64,000 bases of DNA. Source: Tenacibaculum sp. AHE14PA. Lineage in GTDB: Bacteria > Bacteroidota > Bacteroidia > Flavobacteriales > Flavobacteriaceae. The stretch lies in assembly GCF_019278465.1 (NCBI RefSeq), contig NZ_CP058983.1:372001-436000 (forward strand), given 5' to 3'. Made by a program: the position numbers and the translations under genes. Shown piece by piece: positions 8,858 through 17,284 of this stretch (position 1 is its first letter; each line of letters begins with the position of its first letter). The notes beneath the pieces are model-generated. The model worked only from the letters and a program-made list of their open reading frames with translations, did no database searches and was not told the DNA's origin.

Positions 8858-9268
8858 TTGGGAAGAGTTTTAGCCATAGATTTCGGAAAAAAAAGAACAG
8901 GTATTGCTGTTACTGATGAATTGCAAATTATTGCCTCAGGGTTAACAACTATCAGTACCAAAGAGTTAATTCCTTTTTTAAAAGAATATATTAAAAAAGA
9001 AAATGTAGAGTTATTTATTATCGGAAAGCCAAAACAAATGGACAATTCTGATAGTGAAAGTGAAGCTTTGATTTTACCTTTTTTACAGAAACTAGCAAAA
9101 GCTATTCCTACTATATCAATAAAAAGAGAAGATGAACGTTTTACTTCTAAAATGGCTTTTCAAACAATGATTGATAGCGGTTTGAATAAAAAACAACGTC
9201 AGAACAAAGCTTTAGTAGACGAAATAAGCGCTACAATCATTTTACAGTCGTATTTGTATAACAAATAA
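8858..9268 (+). CDS. ruvX: Putative pre-16S rRNA nuclease / Holliday junction resolvase YqgF (RuvX)
   Basis: YqgF proteins are RNase H-fold nucleases implicated in 16S rRNA 5'-end maturation and formerly called Holliday junction resolvases. The 136-residue protein starts MGRVLAIDFGKKRTGIAVTD, where D8 is the first catalytic acid. It also has the IIGKPKQMD strand and the EDERFTS segment, and ends with the typical alpha-helix and D near VDEISATIIL. The start codon is TTG at 8858; there is no ATG upstream in frame, and this start gives the standard family N-terminus. A good promoter ends at 8840. def follows 53 bp downstream on the same strand. Confidence 0.92.
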   Translation: MGRVLAIDFGKKRTGIAVTDELQIIASGLTTISTKELIPFLKEYIKKENVELFIIGKPKQMDNSDSESEALILPFLQKLAKAIPTISIKREDERFTSKMAFQTMIDSGLNKKQRQNKALVDEISATIILQSYLYNK

Positions 9269-9321
9269 TTTTATAGACAAACGATTCTTTGTATTTTCGC
9301 AATCCTTAAAAAATTTAAAAA

Positions 9322-9909
9322 ATGATTTTACCCATTGTTGCTTACGGAGATCCCGTATTACGTAAAGTAGGAAAAGAGATCGATAAAGAGTATCCGCAGT
9401 TAGAAAAACTAATTGCCGATATGAAAGAAACAATGTATAATGCACAAGGTGTAGGTTTAGCCGCTCCGCAAATAGGAAAAGACATTCGTTTGTTTTTAAT
9501 TGATGCTTCTCCTTTCGCAGATGATGAAGATTTATCAGAAGAAGACAGAAAAGTTTTAGAAACCTTTAATCGCGTTTTTATAAATGCAAAAATAATTAAA
9601 GAAGAAGGTGAAGAATGGGCTTTTAGCGAAGGTTGTTTAAGTATTCCTGATGTTCGTGAAGATGTTTTTCGTCAAGAAACAATAACGATTGAGTATCAAG
9701 ATGAAAACTTCGAAAAGCACACTGAAGTTTTAGGCGGTTTAGCTGCGCGTGTTTTTCAGCACGAATACGATCATATTGATGGTGTTTTATTCACAGACAA
9801 ACTTTCTTCATTAAAAAAGAGGTTAATCAAAAAGAAATTAGAAAACATATCAAAAGGAAAAGTACAAGCTGGTTACAGAATGCGCTTCCCTAATGCCAAA
9901 AGAAAATAG
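9322..9909 (+). CDS. def: Peptide deformylase
   Basis: The enzyme removes the formyl group from the initiator methionine of new proteins. The 195-residue protein has all three class motifs: GVGLAAPQIG (43-52), EGCLSIP (103-109, metal-ligand Cys) and QHEYDHIDG (metal-binding HExxH at 147-151). An acidic insertion of about 15 residues (ADDEDLSEEDRK, near 66-77) between motifs 1 and 2 is common in Bacteroidota deformylases. It is followed by a DUF5606 gene and mazG on the same strand with short gaps, which suggests one operon. A TATTTTCG sequence near 9292 is a weak -7 candidate. Confidence 0.97.
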   Translation: MILPIVAYGDPVLRKVGKEIDKEYPQLEKLIADMKETMYNAQGVGLAAPQIGKDIRLFLIDASPFADDEDLSEEDRKVLETFNRVFINAKIIKEEGEEWAFSEGCLSIPDVREDVFRQETITIEYQDENFEKHTEVLGGLAARVFQHEYDHIDGVLFTDKLSSLKKRLIKKKLENISKGKVQAGYRMRFPNAKRK

Positions 9910-9937
9910 TCTATCAAGACATTAAAAATATTATAAT

Positions 9938-10360
9938 ATGGAATTTAATAAAATTATTGCAGTTACTGGTAAACCAGGATTATTTCAAATATTATCTCAA
10001 ACAAAAACAGGGGTAATCGTAAGATCTATTGTAGATGGAAAGCGTTTTCCTATTACAGCAACACACAATGTTAGTTTATTAGAAAACATTGCAATTTATA
10101 CATACGAAGAAGAAGTTCCTTTAGCTGTTGTACTTAAAAACATGGCTGATAAAGAAGATGGTAAAGAAGGAATTTCTCACAAAGAAAGTAATGCTAAATT
10201 AACGGCTTATTTTAGTGAAATTTTACCAGGTTATGACGAAGAACGTGTATATGCTTCTAACATTAAAAAAGTAATTCAATGGTATAATACTTTAGCGCAG
10301 TCGGAATTTGACTTTAGTTCTTTAGATAAAGTAGCAACTACCGAAGAAGAAGAAAAATAA
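9938..10360 (+). CDS. DUF5606 family protein
   Basis: This 140-residue soluble protein of unknown function has no signal peptide. Its N-terminus KIIAVTGKPGLFQILSQTK and the KMADKEDGK-like middle fit the Bacteroidota family DUF5606. The N-terminal half looks like a small beta-barrel (GLFQIL, GVIVRSIVDGKRFPI), and the C-terminal half is helical with an acidic tail of glutamates. It lies 28 bp after def and 3 bp before mazG, so the three are probably cotranslated. The conserved position with def and mazG hints at a housekeeping role in translation or nucleotide quality control, but no function is established. Confidence 0.75.
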   Translation: MEFNKIIAVTGKPGLFQILSQTKTGVIVRSIVDGKRFPITATHNVSLLENIAIYTYEEEVPLAVVLKNMADKEDGKEGISHKESNAKLTAYFSEILPGYDEERVYASNIKKVIQWYNTLAQSEFDFSSLDKVATTEEEEK

Positions 10361-10363
10361 ATC

Positions 10364-11143
10364 ATGAATACTCGTAAGCAGCAATTAGACGCCTTTAACC
10401 GTTTGTTAGATATTATGGATGAACTTCGTGAGAAGTGTCCGTGGGATAAAAAACAAACCTTAGAAAGTCTCCGTCATTTAACTATTGAAGAAACTTACGA
10501 ACTAGGAGATGCTATTCTAGACAATGATTTACAAGAAATAAAAAAAGAATTAGGCGATGTGTTATTACACATCGTCTTTTATGCTAAAATAGGTAGCGAA
10601 AAACAAGCTTTTGATATTGCTGATGTTGCTAATTCTATTTCTGATAAATTAATTCACCGCCACCCACATATTTATGGTGATGTTGAAGTTAAAAATGAAG
10701 AAGAAGTAAAACAGAATTGGGAAAAACTAAAATTAAAAGAAGGTAAAACTTCGGTTTTAGAAGGCGTTCCTAAAAGTTTACCTGCGTTGGTAAAAGCAAG
10801 TCGTATTCAAGAAAAAGTTGCTGGTGTTGGCTTTGATTGGGAAGAACCACAACAAGTTTGGGAAAAGGTACAAGAAGAAATAGCTGAGCTAAACGAAGAA
10901 ATAAAAGCAAATAATCAAGAAAACATCGAAAAAGAATTTGGAGATGTGTTATTTTCTATGATTAACTACGCGCGTTTTATTAAAGTGAATCCCGAAAATG
11001 CTTTAGAAAAAACGAATAAGAAATTTATCAATCGTTTTCAATATTTAGAAGCAGCAGCTAAAAAAGAAGGCAAAGAACTTTCTGACATGACTTTAGGTGA
11101 AATGGATGTGCATTGGGAAAATTCGAAAGAATTTTTCAGATAA
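10364..11143 (+). CDS. mazG: Nucleoside triphosphate pyrophosphohydrolase MazG
   Basis: MazG hydrolyses NTPs and dNTPs to monophosphates and pyrophosphate and helps clear non-canonical nucleotides. The 259-residue protein has two MazG domains. The N-terminal one is at about 15-130 (LREKCPWDKKQTLESLRHL, then EETYEL and ELGDVLLHIVFYA). The C-terminal one is at about 140-250 (GFDWEEPQQVWEKVQEEIAE, then EFGDVLFSMINYAR). The EExxE/D metal-binding sets are present in both. Length matches full-size MazG. The ATG at 10364 is 3 bp after the DUF5606 stop. A large repeat array starts 7 bp after its stop. Confidence 0.95.
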   Translation: MNTRKQQLDAFNRLLDIMDELREKCPWDKKQTLESLRHLTIEETYELGDAILDNDLQEIKKELGDVLLHIVFYAKIGSEKQAFDIADVANSISDKLIHRHPHIYGDVEVKNEEEVKQNWEKLKLKEGKTSVLEGVPKSLPALVKASRIQEKVAGVGFDWEEPQQVWEKVQEEIAELNEEIKANNQENIEKEFGDVLFSMINYARFIKVNPENALEKTNKKFINRFQYLEAAAKKEGKELSDMTLGEMDVHWENSKEFFR

Positions 11144-11149
11144 CACTTT

Positions 11150-11968
11150 GTCATTTCGAACAAAGTAAAGGAATCTGTAAATTGATGAAAAAGATTACTT
11201 CATCATACTTCCTCGTAATGACGTATAGAATTCATCATTGCGAACAAAGTGAAGCAATCTGTAAATTGATGAAAAAGATTACTTCGTCATACTTCCTCGT
11301 AATGACATATAAATTTCGTCATTGCGAACGAAGTGAAGCAATCTGTAAATTGATGAAAAAGATTACTTCATCATACTTCCTCGTAATGACGTAAGAAATT
11401 CGTCATTGCGAACGCAGTGAAGTAATCTCTATTTCAACAAAATAAACTTTCTTAAAACTACTTTCTTTAAGCTTTTCTAGTTAAAAGATTACTTCGTCAT
11501 ACTTCCTCGTAATGACGTATGAATTTCATCATTGCGAACAAAGTAAAGTAATCTGTAAATTGATGAAAAAGATTACTTCATCATACTTCCTCGTAATGAC
11601 GTATAGAATTCGTCATTACGAACAAAGTGAAGCAATCTCTATTTCAACAAAATAAACTTTCTTAAACTTCTCTTTAAGCTTCTCTAGTAAAAAGATTACT
11701 TCGTCATACTTCCTCGTAATGACGTATGAATTGTCATTACAAACAAAGTAAAGCAATCTCTATTTCAACAAAATAAACTTTCTTAAACTTCTCTCTTTAA
11801 GCTTTTCTAGTAAAAAGATTACTTCGTCATACTTCCTCGTAATGACGTATAGAATTCGTCATTGCAAACAAAGTGAAGGAATCTCTATTTCAACAAAATA
11901 AACTTTCTTAAACTTCTCTTTATTGTTTTGATGTGATACATTACTTCACCATTTTTCCTCATAATAAT
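11150..11968. repeat. Array of eight palindromic intergenic repeats (family A)
   Basis: Eight tandem imperfect hairpin units begin at about 11150, 11233, 11317, 11401, 11527, 11611, 11733 and 11857. Each opens with CGTCATTGCGAACAAAGTGA / AGCAATCT and closes with AGATTACTTCGTCATACTTC / CTCGTAATGACG, whose reverse complement matches the opening arm. Two loop types alternate. A short loop (TGTAAATTGATGAAAA; units 1, 2, 3 and 5) gives an 84-bp period. A long loop (CTATTTCAACAAAATAAACT and on; units 4, 6, 7 and 8) gives a period of about 122-126 bp. Unit 8 is degenerate at its 3' end. No transposase is present. These look like REP/MITE-type structured repeats. Confidence 0.9.
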
Positions 11969-11991
11969 ATTTCATTTTGTATTTTTACTTT

Positions 11992-12717
11992 ATGGATATA
12001 ATTATTATTACAGGTGGTAGCAAAGGAATCGGAAAAGCATTGGCTAATAAATATGCTACAGAAAACTACAAAGTATACTCTTTGGCTAGAACATCTTCTG
12101 ATTTAGCAAACGTAACAAATATTAATATAGACTTATCGAATCTTACAGAAACAGAAAACACTTTTAGCGCTCTTTTAAAAGAGATTATTAGTACCAGTGT
12201 TTCTTCTATTACTTTAATTAATAATGCAGGTCGTTTAGGTAAAATATCTAATCTAGAAAATTTAAAACCTATCGATATTTCCAAAACAATTCAGTTAAAT
12301 ACTACTACTCCAATTATACTATCTAGCCTATTTATCAAAATAACCAAACAACTAAGTTGTAAAAAACAGATTATTAATATTTCTTCCGGAGCTGCGAAAA
12401 GTCCATATCAAGGTTGGTCTATTTACTGCACGTCAAAAGCTGCAATTGACATGATGACTAAAGCTATTGCTACGGAACAAATTGAAGTAGAAAATGGTGT
12501 AAAATGTAATGCTATATATCCTGGCGTTGTAGATACCAATATGCAATCTGAAATTAGAAGTACTAATAAAACTGACTTTAATAGCTTACAACGTTTTGTT
12601 GATTTAAAAGAAAATAACGAATTATATACGCCTGAATTTGTAGCTGAAACTATTTACAAAGTAGATACCGAAAACCAATTAAAAAGCGGAGATATTGTTG
12701 ATATTAGAGATTTTTAA
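11992..12717 (+). CDS. SDR-family NAD(P)-dependent oxidoreductase
   Basis: This is a classical short-chain dehydrogenase of 241 residues. It has the cofactor motif TGGSKGIG (residues 7-14), NNAG, and the catalytic Ser and YxxxK (SSGAAKSP then YCTSKAA). The overall pattern resembles benzil reductase/sepiapterin-reductase-like SDRs such as YueD; the substrate is not predictable. I chose the ATG at 11992 over an upstream in-frame TTG at 11977, because the ATG places the first beta strand (MDIIIITGG) correctly and the upstream codons fall in the end of the repeat/promoter region. Its stop overlaps the stop of the convergent priA by 4 bp. Confidence 0.88.
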   Translation: MDIIIITGGSKGIGKALANKYATENYKVYSLARTSSDLANVTNINIDLSNLTETENTFSALLKEIISTSVSSITLINNAGRLGKISNLENLKPIDISKTIQLNTTTPIILSSLFIKITKQLSCKKQIINISSGAAKSPYQGWSIYCTSKAAIDMMTKAIATEQIEVENGVKCNAIYPGVVDTNMQSEIRSTNKTDFNSLQRFVDLKENNELYTPEFVAETIYKVDTENQLKSGDIVDIRDF

Positions 12718-15161
12718 TAAGCATCTACATCAATAATAAAGCGGATAGGTCTAAAATCTTTTATACCTTCAAATGTGTTTCTCACCTTTTGCAGCTGTTC
12801 TTTTGTTTTTGCTAACGATTGTTTCGGCGGAATTTTTATAATTAAATTCTTAATATACAAATTACGAACACGAGAAACTGCCGGAGCTGTTGGACCCAAT
12901 ACATTATCCTGAAAAACAATTTGTAATGATTTTGCCAACCAGTTTACGCCGTTTTCTACACGGTTATAATCCTTGTGTTTCAACGTAATTTTTATCAATC
13001 GAAAATATGGCGGATATTGAAATTGCCAACGTTCTTGTAGTTGCTCCTTATACATCTCAGCATAATTTGTGGAAGAGACCTGCTGTAAAATTTGATGATA
13101 CGGATTATACGTTTGTATCGCAACCTTACCTTGTTTTTTGCTTCGTCCTGCCCTACCCGATACTTGTACCATTAATTGATAAGCTCTTTCGTGTGCTCTA
13201 AAATCTGGGAAATTCAACATCGAATCGGCACTTAAAACGCCTACTAACGATACGTTTTCAAAATCTAATCCTTTCGATAACATTTGTGTACCAACTAAAA
13301 TATCAATTTCCTGGGCCTCAAAAGCACCAATTATTTTTTGATATCCATATTTACCACGTGTCGTATCTAAATCCATTCTTCCGATTTTATACTTCGGAAA
13401 AAGTTCTTTTAATTCTAATTCAATCTGTTCGGTTCCAAAACCTTTCGTGTCTAGAGTTACGCTACCACAAGCACCGCAACTATTTGGCATTGAACGTTGA
13501 TAGTGGCAGTAATGACATTTTAATTCGCGTCGGAATTTATGAAACGTTAAACTTACATCACAATTAGGACATTCTGGAGAAACACCACAAGTTGTACACT
13601 CTACGACAGGTGAAAATCCACGTCGGTTTTGAAATAAAATCACCTGTTCTTTTTCTTCTAACGCCTCCGTAATCATTTTTAACAATCGGTCAGAAAAATG
13701 ACCTTTCATTTCCTTTTTTCGATGTTTTTCTTTTACATCAATCAGTTCAATTTTTGGTAATTGAATATTTCCAAAACGCCTTGTTAATTCTACAAAACCA
13801 TACTTGTTCTGCTTCGCGTTATAATAACTTTCTAAAGACGGTGTAGCAGAACCTAACAGAACTTTTGCTTTATGTAAATGCCCTAAAATTACGGCAGCGT
13901 CACGTGCGTTATAACGTGGCGAAGGTTCAAATTGTTTGTACGAACTTTCGTGTTCTTCATCAACAACTATTAATCCTAAGTTAGAAAAAGGTAAAAAACC
14001 TGATGATCTGGCCCCTAATATTATTTGTGCTTTCGGCTTATTCTCTAACACGTTATTCCAAACTTCTACACGCTCGTTCATAGAATATTTTGAGTGGAAT
14101 ACTGATATAAAGCTTCCAAAATAACGCTGTAAACGCGTAATTATTTGTGTTGTTAAAGCTATTTCAGGTAATAAAAATAATACTTGCTTACCTTCTGCAA
14201 TAACCTCTTTTATCAGTTTTACATATATTTCTGTTTTCCCTGAACCGGTAACTCCGTGTAAAAGCGTTACATTTTGAGTTTCAAAAGAGGTTTTTATTTC
14301 ATTAAAAGATTGCTGCTGAAATTCGTTCAGTTCTTTTATTTCATTGGTTTCACCTTTAAAATTAATTCGATCTGTTTGAATTTCATAAAACTCGAAAATT
14401 TCTTTATCCACTAATGCTTTTAAAACTGCGGGTGAAGTGCCCGATTTGTCTTCTAATTCCTTACTCTTTATTGGTTTTTTAGAAACTGATAATTGAAAAT
14501 AAGTAAGTACAGCTTCTCGTTGTTTTTTTGCTCTAGAAAGCTCTTCTAACAAACTCTGCAAAGCTTCGTTTGAAGTATATTTCGAATTTAAACGAACATA
14601 CTTGACTAATTTCGGTTTATATGTTTCGTAAATTTCCTCTTTAATAAAAGCGGCTTCTTTGTTTATCAATCCATCGATAATTGGCAAAACTGTTTTCTTA
14701 CCTAAAATATCTGCTACCTGGTGAATAGTTATTTGCGAATGATGCTGTAGTGCTTCAAAAATTAAAAACTCTGAATCTGTTAAACTTGTTTCATCAGTAA
14801 AAGTTTTGTTTTTGTAAATAATCGTTTCACTTTCCAATAAAAAAGCAGATGGTAATGCTGCTCTGTAAACATCTCCTAAAGAACACATATAATAACTAGA
14901 AATCCATTCCCAATGTTTTAATTGACGCTCCGTTACAATAGGTTTTTCATCTAAAATTTGATGAATGTCTTTTGCCTCGTATAATTCTGGTGCATTTTGA
15001 TGAATGTTAAACACCAAAGCAGTGTAAATTTTACTTTTACCAAAAGAAACAGCTACTCGCATTCCTTTTTTAAGAAATGAAAACTCTGCCTCATTTACCG
15101 AATATGTAAATGTTTTTTTTAACGGAATTGGTAATATGATGTCGATGAAATATGGTGTCAC
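12714..15161 (-). CDS. priA: Primosomal protein N' (replication restart helicase PriA)
   Basis: PriA recognises stalled forks and reloads the replicative helicase. The 815-residue protein has an N-terminal 3'BD domain (FIDIILPIPLKKTFTYSV). It also has a helicase core with Walker A GVTGSGKTE, VDEEHESSYKQ, the LGSATPS motif, an eight-cysteine zinc region (CTTC, CPNC, CHYC, CGAC), QMLSKGLDFENV and QVSGRAGR. Domain order and length are standard. The start is GTG at 15161; no nearby ATG gives the conserved N-terminus. The C-terminal stop overlaps the convergent SDR stop by 4 bp. Confidence 0.96.
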   Translation of the reverse strand: MTPYFIDIILPIPLKKTFTYSVNEAEFSFLKKGMRVAVSFGKSKIYTALVFNIHQNAPELYEAKDIHQILDEKPIVTERQLKHWEWISSYYMCSLGDVYRAALPSAFLLESETIIYKNKTFTDETSLTDSEFLIFEALQHHSQITIHQVADILGKKTVLPIIDGLINKEAAFIKEEIYETYKPKLVKYVRLNSKYTSNEALQSLLEELSRAKKQREAVLTYFQLSVSKKPIKSKELEDKSGTSPAVLKALVDKEIFEFYEIQTDRINFKGETNEIKELNEFQQQSFNEIKTSFETQNVTLLHGVTGSGKTEIYVKLIKEVIAEGKQVLFLLPEIALTTQIITRLQRYFGSFISVFHSKYSMNERVEVWNNVLENKPKAQIILGARSSGFLPFSNLGLIVVDEEHESSYKQFEPSPRYNARDAAVILGHLHKAKVLLGSATPSLESYYNAKQNKYGFVELTRRFGNIQLPKIELIDVKEKHRKKEMKGHFSDRLLKMITEALEEKEQVILFQNRRGFSPVVECTTCGVSPECPNCDVSLTFHKFRRELKCHYCHYQRSMPNSCGACGSVTLDTKGFGTEQIELELKELFPKYKIGRMDLDTTRGKYGYQKIIGAFEAQEIDILVGTQMLSKGLDFENVSLVGVLSADSMLNFPDFRAHERAYQLMVQVSGRAGRSKKQGKVAIQTYNPYHQILQQVSSTNYAEMYKEQLQERWQFQYPPYFRLIKITLKHKDYNRVENGVNWLAKSLQIVFQDNVLGPTAPAVSRVRNLYIKNLIIKIPPKQSLAKTKEQLQKVRNTFEGIKDFRPIRFIIDVDAY

Positions 15162-15330
15162 TTCGAGTAATTTTATGATTGAAATGAATAAAGTTATATC
15201 GAGAAGTTTTTTTTCAGTTCTCTATATAATTTTAATTTTCTCTTATCTGTTCAAATAAATTTTACTCGAACTGACAAAATCAAAACTACACAAAAATCAC
15301 TACATTGTAAACAGAAAAATAAAGGTATTT

Positions 15331-16194
15331 ATGACTTCATTAGAATGGAAAGCAAAAGGAAATATTATTAGAGTTAATAATCGAGATATTTTTGTTATTG
15401 ATGAAGGAAATCATGATAATACATTAATCATTTTACATGGATACCCAACATCTTCTTTCGATTATTATAAAGCGTTGCCTTATTTAACTAAAAAATATCG
15501 AGTGATTATTCACGATCATTTAGGCTTTGGTTTTTCAGACAAACCTTTAAATTATTCGTATTCTTTAATTGAACAAGCCGATATCGCTTTACTTTTATGG
15601 AAAAAACTAGCTTTACAAAACATAACTCTATTAGCACACGATTACGGAACAAGTATTGCTACCGAAATTATTGCGCGTGCCAATATAAATCAAGCAAATA
15701 TTACGATAGATAAATTGATTTTATGTAACGGAAGCATGCATATTGAATTGGCTAAACTAAGAACGATTCAGAAATTATTAAAAAATAAAATTACAGGAAA
15801 ATGGGTTGCTAAATTGGCGAATCAAGCTCTTTTTAATCGAAATATAAAGAATATATATTTTGATAAATCTAAAGTTTCTAAATCCGAGTTAAACGAAATG
15901 TGGTTTCAAATTAATTATAATAATGGTCGGAATGTGATTCACTTATTAAGTAATTACATTAACGAGCGTTATTATTTTTGGCATCGTTGGATTGGTGCTT
16001 TAACACAAACCAACATCGAAACAAAAATTGTATGGGCAACACACGACCCTATTGCCGTAAAAGAAATTGCTGAGTTGTTGCATAAAGAGATACCTAACAA
16101 TACATTATTATGGCTACAAAACACAGGACATTTCCCTATGTTGGAAAACCCAAAAGAATGGAGTGAATTGGTGTTAAAAGACGAAATTATTTAG
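15331..16194 (+). CDS. Alpha/beta hydrolase with Asp nucleophile (haloalkane dehalogenase/MEST-like)
   Basis: This is a 287-residue cytoplasmic alpha/beta hydrolase. It has the oxyanion motif HGYPTSS (36-42), HDHLGFGFSDKP (61-72), the nucleophile elbow LAHDYGTS with D104 in place of serine, an acid in WATHDPIA, and a catalytic His in NTGHFPMLENP. An aspartate at the elbow is typical of haloalkane dehalogenases, epoxide hydrolases, fluoroacetate dehalogenase and the eukaryotic MEST protein; HDYG is also seen in MEST. The substrate is unknown. It is a single gene divergent from priA. Confidence 0.85.
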   Translation: MTSLEWKAKGNIIRVNNRDIFVIDEGNHDNTLIILHGYPTSSFDYYKALPYLTKKYRVIIHDHLGFGFSDKPLNYSYSLIEQADIALLLWKKLALQNITLLAHDYGTSIATEIIARANINQANITIDKLILCNGSMHIELAKLRTIQKLLKNKITGKWVAKLANQALFNRNIKNIYFDKSKVSKSELNEMWFQINYNNGRNVIHLLSNYINERYYFWHRWIGALTQTNIETKIVWATHDPIAVKEIAELLHKEIPNNTLLWLQNTGHFPMLENPKEWSELVLKDEII

Positions 16195-16242
16195 CTTTTA
16201 AATGAAATTTATTTATGATTACCCGTTATTAACGATAGACTA

Positions 16243-16328
16243 AATACTTAAACCTAAGCTTGTTTCAGGTTTTCATGACAAGTGGCAAGTTTCCTGTCAG
16301 ATGTGATTCCGAAATAAATTCGGAATGA
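16243..16328. repeat. Degenerate copies of two palindromic intergenic repeats
   Basis: AAGCTTGTTTCAGGTT (near 16255-16271) matches half of the palindrome that occurs complete at 36061. Further on, ATTCCGAA-ATAAA-TTCGGAAT (16306-16326) followed by GACG is a small hairpin that ends like the family A units. Both lie in the intergenic space between convergent genes. Confidence 0.55.
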
Positions 16329-16353
16329 CGCTAAAAAAGAGATATGACTTAAA

Positions 16354-16572
16354 TTAACTAATATACTCTAAGTACAATGCTTCTACTTTAGTTCTTGCCC
16401 AAGGAGTAGTTCTTAAAAACTTTAAACCAGATTTGTAAGTAGGATTATTTTTAAACGCATTTATCTTTAAAATTTCACCTAACTCTTCCCAACCATATTC
16501 TAAATATAATTCTTCTAGCATGGTGGCTAATTTTATTCCGTGAAGCGGATTATTTGGTTGTTCTTGGCTCAT
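16354..16572 (-). CDS. VF530 family (DUF2132) DNA-binding protein
   Basis: This is a 72-residue protein starting MSQEQPNNPLHGIKLATMLE and containing YGWEELGEILKINAF, NPTYKSGLKFLRTTPWAR and an aromatic C-terminus. The pattern NPLHG...L..Y GWEEL......CF..NPS..SSLKFLR.TPWAR identifies the VF530/DUF2132 family. Members are small helical proteins, described structurally as putative double-stranded DNA binders. I chose the ATG at 16572 because the six upstream codons are not conserved in the family. It sits downstream of a thioredoxin-like gene on the same strand (gap 29 bp). Confidence 0.85.
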   Translation of the reverse strand: MSQEQPNNPLHGIKLATMLEELYLEYGWEELGEILKINAFKNNPTYKSGLKFLRTTPWARTKVEALYLEYIS

Positions 16573-16601
16573 AATATATTTAAAACACAAAAGTAAAGTT
16601 T

Positions 16602-17147
16602 CTACTTGATTAATTCGTCTAATAATTCTCTAACTTTAGTACTATTCCAATTTGCTGGTCCTTTTTTATCGGTAACAATGTTTCCTTTTTTATCAATAAT
16701 AAAAGTAGCAGGTATCGAATTGCTTTTTAATTGCCCGGGAACTTTACTCAAGGTATTATAAGTAGGTAAATTATAACTATTTTTAATGTAAAAATCATCA
16801 ATAACAGTCCAGTTTTCATTACTTACAAAAACAAAGGTTACTTTGTCTTTATAATCATCATATAATTTTTGAATACTTGGCATTTCTGCAATACAAGGAG
16901 GACACCAAGTTGCCCAAAAGTTTATGAAAACAACCTTATTTTTGGTTTCATTAAAATCAATATTCGCCGTATTTAATCCTTTTAAGTTCCAGTTATAATC
17001 CGTTAATTTTTCTTGCTTATCATCAGTAATAACCGAAGGCGAAAAAGAAATCAACCGTATAAAATATACTTTCGTAGGCGGATATAACAATAAACCGATT
17101 ATGATTACAAATACAATATTAGAAATCGTTTTTTTACTAATCTTCAT
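16602..17147 (-). CDS. Membrane-anchored TlpA/ResA-like thioredoxin
   Basis: This is a 181-residue protein with an N-terminal signal anchor (about 10-24, IVFVIIIGLLLYPP) and a periplasmic thioredoxin domain with FWATWCPPCIAEMP (C82 and C85). The cis-proline region reads SIPATFIIDKKG. These features fit TlpA/ResA/DsbE-type reductants that keep cysteine pairs reduced, for example during cytochrome c maturation. No cytochrome genes are adjacent, so the partner is unknown. It is likely cotranscribed with the VF530 gene and divergent from gcvT. Confidence 0.88.
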   Translation of the reverse strand: MKISKKTISNIVFVIIIGLLLYPPTKVYFIRLISFSPSVITDDKQEKLTDYNWNLKGLNTANIDFNETKNKVVFINFWATWCPPCIAEMPSIQKLYDDYKDKVTFVFVSNENWTVIDDFYIKNSYNLPTYNTLSKVPGQLKSNSIPATFIIDKKGNIVTDKKGPANWNSTKVRELLDELIK

Positions 17148-17213
17148 TACTCCTATTTAAAACTTATCAAATGTACTACTCTTCTTGATAATTTACTTCT
17201 TAAAATATTAAAT

Positions 17214-17252
17214 TGAATGACACTATTTGTTTGTCATATTTTCGATATTTTA
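17214..17252 (+). promoter_or_regulatory. Possible gcvT promoter
   Basis: TTG near 17214-17216 is followed after 21 bp by TATTTTCG, which has one mismatch to TAnnTTTG. It lies about 40 bp upstream of the chosen gcvT start and is a low-strength call. Confidence 0.35.
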
Positions 17253-17284
17253 GCAGTACTTTTTATAAAACAAACAACTTTAAA

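Noticed and set aside
11113..11394. Open frame of 93 codons through the first repeat units
   Set aside because: It reads through three repeat units and consists of three copies of the same peptide; it overlaps mazG and has no independent coding support.
11977..11991. Upstream TTG start for the SDR gene
   Set aside because: The extra five codons fall in the repeat/promoter boundary, and the ATG at 11992 gives the standard SDR N-terminus.
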